Shown: positions 28,601 through 39,953, numbered from the stretch's first letter. The stretch: DNA of 64,000 bases from Sarcocystis neurona (GCA_000727475.1 KL647289.1:1180036-1244035); one strand, 5' to 3'. The notes: a model not told the origin generated them from the sequence alone. Made by a program: numbers and translations.

Positions 28601-31600
28601 GTCTGTTTGTCTGTTTGTCTGTCTGTGTATGCGCATGCGCGTTTCTGCGCAACCAGTAGAGCTGCTGTGACCTCTCAACAACACCGGGGTGCGCTGATGC
28701 GTACGGGCGCCTCATTCGACAGAAGTGCCGCGACGCGCTTAATGAGGCCCCTAGATGCTCGCATGCACCACGCGCAGGAGACGTTTGAGTTGCTCTGTAG
28801 TGGGCAGGGCAGGATGAAAGGCATCAGCTGAGTGGAAGGGTGCACTGCGCACGATCTGCAGTACATACCAGTCTGCCACTACATTTTTCGCAGCCGACGC
28901 AGCAGTTGAGTTTTCTCTCGTATGCGTACGAAAAACTTCTCGTCTGCGCGTTGACGAGTGTACTCTTGGGTAGTCACGCATATCCTTCTGTCTGTCTGTG
29001 CTTCAATATACGTATGTATAAAGAGAGGTGTATACATTTATACATACATATACGTATAGATAGATAGAGAGAGAGTGAGAATACGTTCACGGATTTGCAC
29101 CGTTTACGGCGGCTTCAGTAGCTGTTGCACGTGTGTCTCCGGAACTTCTCCCTTTTTAGGTGTAGAAAGTAGTGGGCGGATGTGTCTGAGTTTCTGAATT
29201 CCCCCGGACGCAAGTAGCTTTCTGTCAAGTCCTGCGAACATTCATGCGAAGCCCGCTCTGATGGTTATCCTGCGTGTACCTGCGTACAGCTACTTCTCTT
29301 CATGTTGCAAGAAGGCGTGAACGTAGTCGTGCAGCGCTTGAATCGCGAGTGGGGACTGATAGCGGAATCCCGTCGAGGGCTGGAGAGCAGCAGTGGAACA
29401 GGTCCAGCCGGGAGTGCCGGCAGCGGCACCGGCAGCAGCAAGGAGGAGGAGAAGAAGCTGAATTTGTACACGCTGCATGTGTACGCTGCAATGTCACTGG
29501 GAGACACGCTGCTCGCCTTGCTGAAGAATCTGCTGCATCTGGGGAAGACCCACCACGGGACAGCAGCGGGCGCCGGCGGGGACCAGGCGGGAGGAATGGC
29601 GAGCAGCACACCGGCAGGGGCTGTGGCTGCTCGCGTTGCTGCTGAAGACGACGACCACAGCGGGAGAGGCGGAGAAGCAGCGGCCCGAGACAAGGAAAGC
29701 GCTACCAAACGCGCCGATGAAGAGGCAGCAGTTGCTGCGGCTGCCGCTGCCGCTGGACACCTTAGTGACATGCGACGTGCAATATACAGCTCGACTCCGA
29801 TTCTGCTCAGTGCCGTCAATGCGGTGTTGGAGGCGCAGCGCTGGCCGAATCCAGCCACAATCATAGAAGCGCATGTCAGTATTTGATAGAGCCGCGTCTT
29901 TGTCACACACTACGAGTCTGTACGCTGGTGGCTGCTGCAGCGGGGCAGGTAGTGAAGAGACTGTGGACACGTCGTACCTGGCCAGAAGGTTGCTTCGCCG
30001 GATGTAGAGAACACACGAGTCGAGCCGAGGCGCACCTACGGGTCGTAGAACAGACGCGCGTGCGCATGACGTCCGTAATCCACGTTCTTTTGATTGCTCG
30101 GCACTTGCCCGCACGTTACAGGAATATTCTCGATCGGTAGCTAGAGAGGCAGGCACACGTGTGTGCACGTGTATGCACTAATCTGTATGCGTTCCGCGTG
30201 TCTGCTTCGCGTAGACGGCAAGGTGATTAGTAGGGTTTTGATGCACAGGACTGTGACGTGGGAATTTCGAGCGCGCCCTGGCGGCGAGCACGAGAAACGA
30301 AGCAAGCTTGTTTCCTCTGACTCCTTCCGCCGTCTGCACAAGATACGAAGTCTCAGCATTTGAAAGCACCAAGACGTGGTGGTTGGATGTATATTTGACG
30401 GTTCTGCAATGTGTTTTCGATTAGGGCGGGTGCGTGGCACGGCTCGCATTTGAAAACAGTGGGTATGCACCAACAGCGTAGCTTGCACGTCCCGACTCTC
30501 TCAGTATGTATGCTCGAGCGCGTGACCATACAGATCTCTACTTGCTTCTTCGTCGATATCTGCTCGTGTTTCTTCGATTTTCTTGGGCGGACTAGACGTG
30601 CTGTAGGAGGCTACGTGTGCGTTTGTAGCGTTGCACAAGCGTTCTTCTCTGATGCAGTGCGCAAGGCGTGAAAAATCACTGGCGCGAAGTCACCGCATAA
30701 CGGCTTTGTCGAGACGCGCGTGCCAAGTAAAGCATACAAGGACCCTGGCCCCCTGATACGCGGTTCGGCCTCACCGTTCAGTGTGAAGGTGTGCTGTGCG
30801 CGTGAATCGTGGGTCCATACCAGGAGACTGTCTCGAGCGAAACTCTCAGCCGTGCGGTGACTGCTCTACACAGCCGTCTTGCTGCGCACGCTTGGGCCCG
30901 CCGCGCTTCCTGCTCGAAGAGTGTAGTATAGTGTAGATCCGCAGTAGGAAGAAGTATGAGGGGCATGAAGATATATGGATGCGTGCGGCTGCGGAGTGGG
31001 ACGCTGACAGAAGATATCTATCTGTACACGTGCACACGTGTGAACACTGGCTGTCTCTTGTATACGCACGCCTGCGCGCACACGTGTGCCCGTTCGTGTG
31101 CTCCTAGCAAAGTTGTATAGTGTCTGCATGCTTCGGTACAGAGGTGCCACACGGTTGCTTTCCCGACGAAGCCTTCCGGGTCGCGTTGACGTCAGCAGCA
31201 TTTGGAGCTCCTGTTGCTCGTGTGTGTCGTCTGGCCACGTGCAGGGCGCTCTTTGTACGCGTCTCGTGGAAGGAGACCTGCAGGCTGCAGGGACGCTGTT
31301 GCGTACTTCACAAAGGAATTTTTTTGCTTCTGTACCTCTTTTCCTATAGAGCGTGCTTCGGACATACGTGAAATCCGCGACCAAGTCCTTTACACCCATC
31401 CCCGCCTGCACCCCGGAGGTGTGCCTCCACATACTGCGCGGCGTCCTGAGTAGTTTCTTCGAAAAGCGGTAAGACACATGCGGGCGCACATTTTTGACCG
31501 TCGTGAAAAGCGTACATGCGTCTGGAGAAGATGCGAATACCTGCATGCGTATACCGAGACTGCGTTGTACACACACATGTCACACACGTCGGTGGACTTG

Positions 31601-34600
31601 ACCTGCAGCTGTGGATCTCTCGGCCGCGCAGGCATTCGTGTGAGTGAGTCGCTACGTCTGCCTCCGCAGGTGCGAAGCGGTGCAGTCTGCGCGCGCACTG
31701 TGTAGGTGTCGTGTTGTCATCCCTAAGACGTGTAAAAGTTGCTGATGTGGGCGCACCTCTAGTCGACGTTGTTGAAAGTAGGGGTCGTACCTTGCATGCA
31801 GTTGTCACGCCGTGGATTCCACCGGTCCTTCAAAGGCAGCGACAAATTGTCCTGTTTGATCCCTTAGGAAAAAGCAGACAGCTTCTCTGGTCTCAATTTG
31901 CGTCCTCTGGTAGAGAAACTTTCTGTAGACAAGGCGTCACGATGGCTCGTAATTTGAGCTAAGGCGCGAACGGGAACTGCAGGACGTGAAAGGAAGTGTA
32001 CGACAACTGATAAACCAAGATGAAACGGCCGTCTTCTCTTCTGTACGCCAGCGGGGATATCTTACTGCAGTCACAATGTGCCGGGGTTCTGCTTGCCGAC
32101 TATACGCCCTTGCATCACTTCGCGCGCCTGCGCGTATTTGTGAGACGTTTGGCGTCCGTGCTGCTATTGGGGCGAGTGATCAGTATTTGGAGACGAAAGT
32201 GTGCAACTACTCATATATGCTTCTGACGTCGTTGGTGGCACTTCAAACAGCAGTTCCAGAAAATGCCAGTTTTCTTAATTCGTATTCAGTCGGCAGCCAC
32301 CTTCGTAGGTGTTCTCTGCTATTTTGACAAATGGGGAAAGTGAAAGTCATGCGATGTCGCCTGTAGAGAGCAACGTGGCTCTGGTGATGTCCGTCAGATC
32401 AGTTTTGCATGAAGGATTAGATCCTCCTCTTACGTCGTAGTCGCTGTCGATTTGCAGATCAGAGCTGTTTAAGTAAAGCTAGTAAAGTGGCGACCACAAG
32501 CAGTACTCACGAACTGGATTCTGCAGTTCAGATTTGGCCGTCACGCACAAGCCCCAGTATCCGGGCGACAAAGGGTGGTCCTTCAGGGGAAAGTTTTCGA
32601 CTTTGCAGCATTGTGTGTGGGGTCTGCGCGTACGCCGACACGTCCCGATACGGTGTTATGGGAAGGGTGTAATTTGACAGGTCGCGCGGAACTCAGGGGG
32701 ACGCACTGTGGGCTTCAGTTGTTGAAGGTGACAGTGTGCACGCAGGCGTTCAACTTTATTTTCTTTTGGCAATTGGTTTCGCAGACAGGAAGCGTTCGAC
32801 CACCTGGAAAGAGGATTTAGCTTGAGCCGAAGTAACGTGACGCTTCAGAAGCTGCGTCGGCAGCGAAATTTGGTTTTCGACGCCAGCGCTGCTCTCTGCT
32901 GGTAGACCGCCGGCGGTGATCTTTTACAGAAGGGAGGTCACACTGCGGAGGCATTATCACCGTATGTGGGCATTTGCTGCTGTCTGACGTATTCGATGAT
33001 TTGTTTGCTGACGCTTTCCAGTGCTGCTTTTCCCGTGCCTAATTTTGTGTAGCTCGCGGGTGTTTCAGCAGTATTTGCAGAGACGTACGTGGAAATGCGG
33101 TCGTTGTCCTTCTTGCTACAGTTCGTTCGATCCATTTTCGTTCTCGGACGCGCAGCAAGCCAGTTGTTGTCTTCGAGGTGCAGCAGCCGCGCCGCAGCAG
33201 CAGTTCCGCGGCAGCACTCCGCTGCAGGAGTTCACGAACGGCGGCAGCGGTGCTGCTGCGTCGTCTGGCTGCTTCAACGCGGACAGCAACGTTAATTCCC
33301 AGGTGGCAACGTACACGGCGACAGTGTATCAGGTGCTGCGCGCGTTCTGCAGGTACGAGTGTTTAGGAAGAACAGATATTATGGGCAGACTTTACAGACA
33401 GACGTGAAACCCTCAATCAGCGCGTGGCTTATTGATCTGATGTGGCAGGAGCTCGCGCACGGGGTCTGGGCACCGACAGTCAAGCGATGACTTCTGCGAC
33501 CCATATCGGAGGCCGCATGTTCTCAGCGTTGAACTGTCTTTCTATACTTTGATTTAGTCGTGTCCCTGTCGATTCACACGCGGGGAGGGCAGGTTTGCGG
33601 AGAAACTGTACTGGAGTAGCGGAACCAGACGAATCATCCAACTGAGTGATCCACCACACCAGTCACAACACAGATATTCACTCGGTGATACACGTGTTTC
33701 AGCGCCACCGGGTGTATGTGCTGCATACCTTCTGGAGCGTCAACTCACGACTGCAGGCGCCCACTGCGCCGATAGCGCGGCCGTGGTCCGTTCCTATTTG
33801 CGTCAGCTCCGTTCTAGACCTCGGGGTTTGTCGCATGTTGAGTTTTATGTCCGTCGTGCGCAGGACGCTGAGCATGAAAGTCAGCGGGGCCGAAACCCGC
33901 AAGCTTCAGCCGTCCTCGCTACTGCTGTGCCCGTACTCTCTTTCGGCTTTCAATTTCTTCCGCGCTGCAGAGGTAAGCGTGGGGTTCGGATCTTCACTCA
34001 CGAAGAGAAACACAGTGCGTACGTTTGACGCGTGTGATGTAAGATACGGTAGACTACGCTGTCTTGACGGAGAGGAAGAGGACGAGGAGGAGGGGTTGGG
34101 CGACGACGAGGACGAAAAGAGGGAATAGCAGTGCGCAGTGACCGCGTAGTCGTTGCTGTCGTCGTTTTGTGAGACACGACAGCGTTCTGTAGTGAGGATA
34201 CTCAGGCAACTCACGTGTGGTACTGTGGCGACACACATGCGCCTTCACAGACGAATTAGTACGGGTATCGATGTCTGGGGAAGGAGTCTGGTTTTGTAGG
34301 GGCACATCGAAGTAATTTCGTGGCACATGATGCGCGCGTATGAAGATACGGTTTCGTTGAATTGATGCGCATGCAGCTGCCTGTACGCCTAAATGACGAG
34401 GACTTCGAGCGATTTATTGAAGCAGTCATGCTTCAGGACAGTAAAGAAGGAAAGGCTTTTGTGAAGGAGTTTCTCCAGCAAAATCTAGCTGTACTTCAAC
34501 AGGTGAGTGAACCGTGCGAAGCCGTTGGGAACATTCACTGCAGGAGGTACGCTTCTGGCTAGCTCCCAGAACGCAAGAAATATAGGCAATCCACTGTATG

Positions 34601-35056
34601 ATCTACACTAAATGAGTGACGTATCTATAGAGATCGCGGCGCAGAGGCGTATCGTTTGGTAAGTCGAGTTAGGCATGTCCGCCAGATACGGTCGCAGATT
34701 TATACGCGGTCTCCAGACACTCAGGCGATCAAATTTTGGACCGGTTGTGCCGGTCGCCATAGGCTCGTACAGGTAACAAGGCGGTTAATCCCCGAGTTGT
34801 GTACCGGCAATTGATCAAGGATCAGCGTGTCCCGTGGGACACCGAAGAGAACATTCCGCAGAGATTTCGCATCATACATGCTTATGTGGAATATTTACTG
34901 TTTTCCGTTGTGTACGCGTAGGTTGAGGGCAACCAGCAATTACCGCGTTTTGCAATAAAAGAGCTGAAAGTGGAGCAACACGCGCGGCTCTCAAAACTGC
35001 AGCCAAGTACATCGTGCAACCTTGGCAGCACGTTTCTGTCCTCTGTGCTGCAATAG
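13658..35056 (+). CDS. XPO5: Exportin-5 / HASTY-like karyopherin (importin-beta superfamily), 16 exons
   Basis: This is a Ran-GTP-dependent nuclear export receptor, predicted to carry small structured RNAs such as tRNA or dsRNA-bound cargo through the nuclear pore. My exons are 13658-14688, 15929-16217, 17782-17847, 18147-18803, 20965-21836, 22469-22715, 23587-23900, 25071-25551, 27529-28107, 29290-29874, 31108-31254, 31350-31468, 33053-33352, 33864-33972, 34377-34502 and 34922-35056. They sum to 6057 nt (2018 aa) with every splice phase matching. The sequence follows animal and plant exportin-5 in order: the N-terminal HEAT segment with EWPQKWP at residues 200-206, the AHPSLR block in exon 4, the DDD-rich block opening exon 5, CRRRALYTL in exon 6, RTCVPAD in exon 8 and the RLNDEDFERF end in exon 15. 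At about 1200 aa the human protein is far shorter; the excess is poly-Gln, poly-Ala and poly-Ser insertions. Identity is well supported. The borders of exons 2, 8, 11 and 13 are less certain. Confidence 0.85.
16204..16450. repeat. 140-bp tandem duplication spanning a 5' splice site
   Basis: The string CGACAGACGCAGAGGTAGG begins at 16204 and again at 16344. Similar flanks continue after both, including GCGAGGCTGTA-like sequence and a CAG-rich stretch. The first copy holds the donor I use for exon 2 of the exportin gene (GT at 16218), and the second holds an equivalent donor. The period is not a multiple of three, so use of the second donor would change the phase. Confidence 0.75.
16840..16856. 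repeat. (TA)n microsatellite in an exportin intron
   Basis: A TA run embedded in a longer intron tract (about 16.8-17.6 kb) that is dominated by TGTGTATGTATA-type alternating purine-pyrimidine sequence. Confidence 0.9.
19836..19856. repeat. (GT)n microsatellite in an exportin intron
   Basis: About ten GT dinucleotides within the intron between exons 4 and 5. Comparable tracts occur in other introns of this gene: (CA)n-like sequence at 24323-24356, and (GT)n followed by TCTG/TTTG tetramers at 28578-28628. Confidence 0.9.
28108..29289 (+). other. Probable GC-AG intron in the exportin gene
   Basis: Exon 9 ends with CAGCAG and the next bases are GCAAGC, the consensus of the rare GC-type 5' splice site. 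No GT donor keeps the protein aligned. Joining 28107 to 29290 keeps phase 0 and gives a junction spacing close to that of human exportin-5 between its PPEHYEAL and SQKW segments. The acceptor is GTACAG at 29289. Confidence 0.6.
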
Positions 35057-36641
35057 TTACAACGGTGCCACAGAACTGGTGGAATCGGCGGGCAACACCA
35101 CTGAAGCTTACGAACCCATAAATCGAGCGCAACAGAAGCCGGCTAGCCCACTGTAAGACAGCGTACGTGTCGTGAGGATATTATGCATCACACTGACTGG
35201 CCCGAGGCCCGAAATACGTTTTTTGTAGAGATGCGCTGCCGCCAACGGAGTATTAGCGTTCCATGATTTTATACTGCTTGCGTTGACAAATGGGGGAATG
35301 TAATCCTGTCAGCTTCAACCTCTGTTTACAACAGCGGTGCCCGTTACGACGTGCTGCAGTCGCCGGCTTGCGCGGCGGATCCTTCCCCAAAACAAATGCA
35401 GTCGTGCCACACGAAGCATGTTAATTCAGTCACACATGCGCCAGCGAGCGTGACGCACGCTTAGAGGTGGCAGGGCGTGCGCGGTACACTGTGCTCGATG
35501 AAGGTGTAGCGTCTCCAAATGCTGCGTCGGAAAGAAAAACGAAACCGTGCTCAACGTACGTGACTGTTTGTGTAGACCGATGCTTGAAGATCTACCTTGC
35601 AGACCAAGCGTTGTGCTGGAATGGGTATCTTCTGATGTTCAACACACAGGCGTATGTACGAATTTTGCGCCATTGTCCCCACATTCGCATATCAGGAGTA
35701 GGAAACTGCGTGAACTGCTGTCTTTCACTTCGAGGCGAAGAAAGAAGCATCTGTTCTGAGGGGCTGATAACAACTGATGCAGCAGTTCACAAACACGGCA
35801 CAGGTATGCACTGAGTAGAGCGGTGCGCGAACAACTGTTCTGCATTTGTGCAGGAGCCGGTCATAGTGTCCAGTGCAGCATGTAAGCATGTGCAGCACTT
35901 CACACGTAGTGCCCGATTACACGCCACAATCGTAGTCGCGGTCAGCGATTTTATGCAGCATTCGTCTCCGCCTGAAACCTGTGGCGCATCACTAGGAAGC
36001 GCGAGCGACTCAGGGAGCTACGACGCTGTCGAGGACTGCATCCGAAATACAGCACAACCCACCCGCACACGTGTGAATGCTGCAATCTCCACCGCCGTAG
36101 TGGGAGTCATTCTGTATCCCTCCTTCATCAGCGAATTCGTGGTACAGCTTTCTACTGGTTCAAATACGTAGTCAATGACATCAGCGCGCTAAGCTAGCAT
36201 TAGGTTGGATAGAGTCAGTTGCCTTGAAGAATCACGCTGCTCTTCCAACGGAAACTCCAATGAAATTTCCCTGCGCAGTGAAAGGCGGGCCCAGGATTAC
36301 GACAAATCCGACTAGTTGATATTACGTGCTAATAAGTGGCTGAGAAAAATGCAAGTGACAACTGCAACGTGTTGCCGCATAATTCTCGTGGGGCACACAA
36401 GAGCTTTTGTCGCACGTTATGGCGGACAGGACTGGTGAAAGAGTTTTTAATAGTACCGCAGTGCATTGCACCTTGTAGGGCCTTGGTTCTACGAGTTTTC
36501 ATGGTGATACGCGTAGGGGCCAGAACGCTTGGTTTTCTGGGGGAGCACGGCGAATGACTGAAATTTGCCGGTAGCGCTGTGTGCGTGAGTGTCAATCCGG
36601 TAGCCTGTGCGTCTACGCGGCGCGCCGTGACGTCCGCGCAC
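35057..36641. other. Spacer after the exportin gene, possible upstream exons
   Basis: No gene is modelled. An open stretch at 35868-36171 (+) begins after a good acceptor (GCATTTGTGCAG) and contains a hydrophobic segment AISTAVVGVILYPSF before a stop. It might be an exon of the membrane-protein gene that follows, but I found no donor whose phase joins it to the next exon. Confidence 0.35.
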
Positions 36642-37658
36642 ATGCTTTTAGCTGATACGCAGCTATCGGCAAGCGGCGCTGTACTGCGCACTCTTCAGGT
36701 AAGGGTTGGCTTATTAGGACGAGTGCAGCTACGGTTCCACTGTTAATGCCGTACAAGGAGGGGAGCATCTGAGATTGCTATACAGAGCTAGAAGGGGAAG
36801 CATTCAGTGGAGAAACTGTGTACTGACATAACAGCGGTTACACGGGCGCAGGGGCGATGCCGGTGACTGCAGTGCCGTCTGCAGAGCACGTTCTGTATTA
36901 CTACGTTGTCCTCTTTCGCGTCGAGGTCCTGAGCCCGTAGTCACCATGATCTGTAGCCACTAGATGCAAACTGCGGAGCTGCAACTTGTTTTCGTGACAG
37001 CACCACAGATACTGATGCTGAGCACTTTGATTTACGTTGTTGTCCCCGTTCCATGCATTGTTGCTGCCTTTGAACACTGGTACTCGAATATTCGTTGTTT
37101 ACTGTGGAGGTAGATTATTCCTCCAGGCAGCTAGTGCTCTGGTGTAGTAAAAGACACGCCCGGTCAAGTGCGGCGTCAGCATTTGCGGCCCTCTGAGAAA
37201 AACGGGCCCCCTGGGAAAGTGGACGGGCTAGAGCATCTATATTTCTTGATGCCAGACTTGTGCGCATTTGCAATTTGACCTCGTACAAAAGACAGTGTAG
37301 GGAGGCCTAGTCGCTGCACTGCTCACCTGTAGTAGACACCGAACGAAGCGATCTGCAGCACCAGTACGGAACTCCTTTCTTCGCCTCTTCTACGCGCTCT
37401 GCTTCCTCACCGCCACCGTTCGCCTTGTGGGGGCGGCTGTGATTGCTTCCGCCTCTTCGCGTCTCACAAGGAAACTGCTGTATACTGGTAAGTTACTTTT
37501 AATATACTCGGCCTTGAGGGCGTCTTTTAGTCGTTGACTTCAACCACTTTGTCAGCATGGAGTCGACCTCTCATACATTCCTCCCCCCCGAATCATGGAA
37601 AGCCGACTACTTCGTGGAGGGCATTGAAGGAGAAAATGGGACGCCTTCGGAAAAGTAG
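36642..37658 (+). CDS. Candidate four-exon membrane protein, 161 aa, function unknown
   Basis: The exons are 36642-36698 (donor GTAAGG), 36964-37109 (donor GTAGAT), 37333-37487 (donor GTAAGT) and 37531-37658. All phases agree, and the last intron is only 43 nt with a TCTTTTAG acceptor. The product has two hydrophobic spans, one around LSTLIYVVVPVPCIVAAF in exon 2 and one around LFYALCFLTATVRLV in exon 3. A soluble acidic tail ends in ENGTPSEK. The start Met at 36642 is a guess: the frame is open further upstream, so earlier exons are possible. The stop overlaps the start proposed for the next gene by 23 nt. Alternatively, the donor AA|GTAGAT at 37655 leads into that gene, giving one fused protein. 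The hydrophobic stretches lie in pyrimidine-rich DNA, which intron tails also have, so some caution applies. I recognise no family. Confidence 0.4.
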
Positions 37659-38754
37659 ATGTTCTCTGGTTTGTCTTAATATATATGTGATTGTGTTCAT
37701 CCCACTTTACATTTATTGCTCTGAGGAGAGCGGGGCACAACAGGGGCTACTGAGAAGAAGTCTGAGATCTCCCAACCGAGATTCTGCAGCAGGACGCATA
37801 GCCGCTATATCGTCGGAGGAAACAGCGGACAAAATCCACGAAATCGGTATCCCTGAAGGACTAGACGCAAGACACGCTCCAGAGCAGGGGAAGCCGCGTA
37901 CGAATGCACAACGGACAACGAGCAGCGCAGGAACTTTGAAATCGCAGTCTCAAAGAATTAGCGCAGGAACTGACATTAATGCTGTGGGAGTGGGGAGCAA
38001 CAGGACTTTGCGGAGTGATTATCAAAATTCCATTACAAAGCCTGTGCCTCCTGGCTCGGAGCGAACAAGTACACCTGATTCCTCCTCTAAACTGGCGCTA
38101 CTACAGTCTCTCCACAGTCGGGTTTGGAATTCCCATCGTGTGAAGCGGCTAAACCGACACAGTGAGTTTGGTAATGCGCTGGCAGCCTATGCGAAGCAGC
38201 TCATGATTCGCGCCCTTACTGCGGGTCATGAGGTCATCAGTCTGCTGGAGACTGTGGAGGGGTTGTCCCCAGACCGCGCTGGCCTTCTGCTAAAGCTACT
38301 CCGCACGTGGCCGGATATCCAGGAGCTACTTAAACGGTATGAGCAGTTCAACTTGCACTCTCAGGAACACCTTCTTTCTTCACTCGTGCAATACCGCGCA
38401 AGAGCTACGGACCTAGCGACACGTCCTCGACCTCGCATTTTTGCATCGCGAGCCATACAGGCATACATAGACGTGGGTGAGCCTCTCTTCCATGATGTGC
38501 TGGCCGCGTTCTTATTCTTCATAATTCGCGACGAGCCCAGACAACTTCGACAATTCAGAGAATTTTACCTGCCAATGCTGCAGGCTAGTCTCAGCGCATC
38601 TGCGTTGATGCTACATAGTGTTCATAGTACACAAAGCAGAGACTGTCTCGCAGTTATTGAACGAAGAATCATGAAGTTGGAGCACCTTGGAAGAGTTGCA
38701 CGGGCTGTGCAACAAGCATGGGGAAAGCTGGAGCTTTTGAAATCAAACAAGTAA
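37636..38754 (+). CDS. Helical protein of unknown function, possibly signal-anchored (372 aa)
   Basis: The uninterrupted frame from 37709 to TAA 38752-38754 is clearly coding. It opens with a Ser/Thr/Arg-rich low-complexity part, followed by about 220 residues of amphipathic helices containing HSRVWNSHRVKRLNRHSEF, LLLKLLRTWPDIQELLKRYE and a hydrophobic VLAAFLFFIIRDEP. The first in-frame ATG is 37636. From there the N-terminus reads MGRLRKSR followed by a hydrophobic VCLNIYVIVFIPLYIYC, a good signal peptide or anchor. The same bases are T-rich and end in an AG, so they could equally be an intron tail, with the preceding exon supplying the N-terminus. I recognise no family. It is probably lineage-specific. 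Confidence is high that the body is coding and moderate for the start. Confidence 0.65.
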   Translation: MGRLRKSRCSLVCLNIYVIVFIPLYIYCSEESGAQQGLLRRSLRSPNRDSAAGRIAAISSEETADKIHEIGIPEGLDARHAPEQGKPRTNAQRTTSSAGTLKSQSQRISAGTDINAVGVGSNRTLRSDYQNSITKPVPPGSERTSTPDSSSKLALLQSLHSRVWNSHRVKRLNRHSEFGNALAAYAKQLMIRALTAGHEVISLLETVEGLSPDRAGLLLKLLRTWPDIQELLKRYEQFNLHSQEHLLSSLVQYRARATDLATRPRPRIFASRAIQAYIDVGEPLFHDVLAAFLFFIIRDEPRQLRQFREFYLPMLQASLSASALMLHSVHSTQSRDCLAVIERRIMKLEHLGRVARAVQQAWGKLELLKSNK

Positions 38755-38824
38755 GCAAAGAAATACAGAGGGGGGAAGTCAGCACACAAATAATGTGGGC
38801 GACGAACCGAGTAGAAGCCGTCAG

Positions 38825-39473
38825 CTAAAGAACCGCAGCCTTAGGGTAACGTTGGGTAGCAACTGCGAATATCTGCACGAATTCTCTTTGACTAGCGCAC
38901 GCTATTGCTGTAGAAACGAGTCTGTCACTGCAGGCGGTGCGGAGACAATGGTACGTGCAACCACGTGGGGAATTCGGATCGGTGCGTGCATTGTTCGCCT
39001 TTGAACGGGCAGCAGGTGGTATGGATCTCCTCTGGATGTACACAGGTATTTTAGCTAGTGGGCTACCGTTCGGACAAAGCCACGAGATATGTTTGTTCGT
39101 TCGATGGGGCGTCGGCGACAGCTGAGCCGCAGTGCGCATTTTTCGACATCCCCGAGACACAAAGTATTGTGTTGTAAACAATGCATGTTTGCTCCCTTTA
39201 CAATGTGATTGCGTTCACTCAGTGCGTCGAGCCGTCCGGTATGTCACGAGCCGCGCAGCTTCTTCCGCGGGGTAACAGTGCGTGTTGCGCGTTTTGTCCA
39301 GAGAAATTCTGCCGGTCTCTGTAATCCTCTGCAGCCCTTGGTGTATCAGCCGGCAAAACACCTACGACTGCAGACCCACTGAGTAAATTCAGCGGGCTAC
39401 AATTCCAAGACAAACACTTTGGAAAAGAACCAGCGTGTGGTGCAACAGAGATTTCAACGTTAGCTGCCGCCAC
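38825..39473 (-). other. Two weak minus-strand ORFs, coding status unknown
   Basis: Open frames on the minus strand at 39219-39473 (84 aa, mixed composition, ends in PDGSTH) and 38825-39181 (118 aa) look mildly protein-like and would converge on the plus-strand gene ending at 38754. I found no domain and no convincing splice between them. Confidence 0.25.
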
Positions 39474-39847
39474 TCACAATCCATTCTCTTACGCCGACTC
39501 ATCATCTACTACATTTGTAGGCATTCGGCCGTCGTCTTATAGTCACTTAACAAGTTGTAGGTCCTTTCTAATATCTTACCACTACGCTACCACATTTTCT
39601 ACATTCTGACGTGTCACTGTACATGTTCGGGTACGGCTCCGCCGGGACACGAGGGTGTAAAAAGGTCCGTATGTGGACGATGCATGACTTGTATGAGGGA
39701 ACGTTTTAGAGACTTGAGATCACAACTTCACGTCCTTCAGTCTTCCTGTCATAACAGTGGCACGCTCACCCGCATGTCAGCAACTACCGTCTGTGCGCCT
39801 TTCCACATACTTTCTGAAAGCTTCAACTTTGGACAGCTTATGATGTT

Positions 39848-39953
39848 TACTGGAGAATGGGTGCCTTTCATGACTGATTTGCATCAGTGAAGGGCCCTCC
39901 TACTGGAGAATGGGTGCCTTTCATGACTGATTTGCATCAGTGAAGGGCCCTCC
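39848..39953. repeat. Perfect 53-bp tandem duplication
   Basis: The 53-bp unit starting TACTGGAGAATGG occupies 39848-39900 and is repeated without change at 39901-39953. Perfect identity implies a very recent duplication, or an assembly artefact. Confidence 0.95.

Noticed and set aside
31670..31745. Alternative last exon of the exportin gene
   Set aside because: It is phase-compatible, but the family C-terminal helices are found in exons at 33.05-35.06 kb, which also chain in phase.
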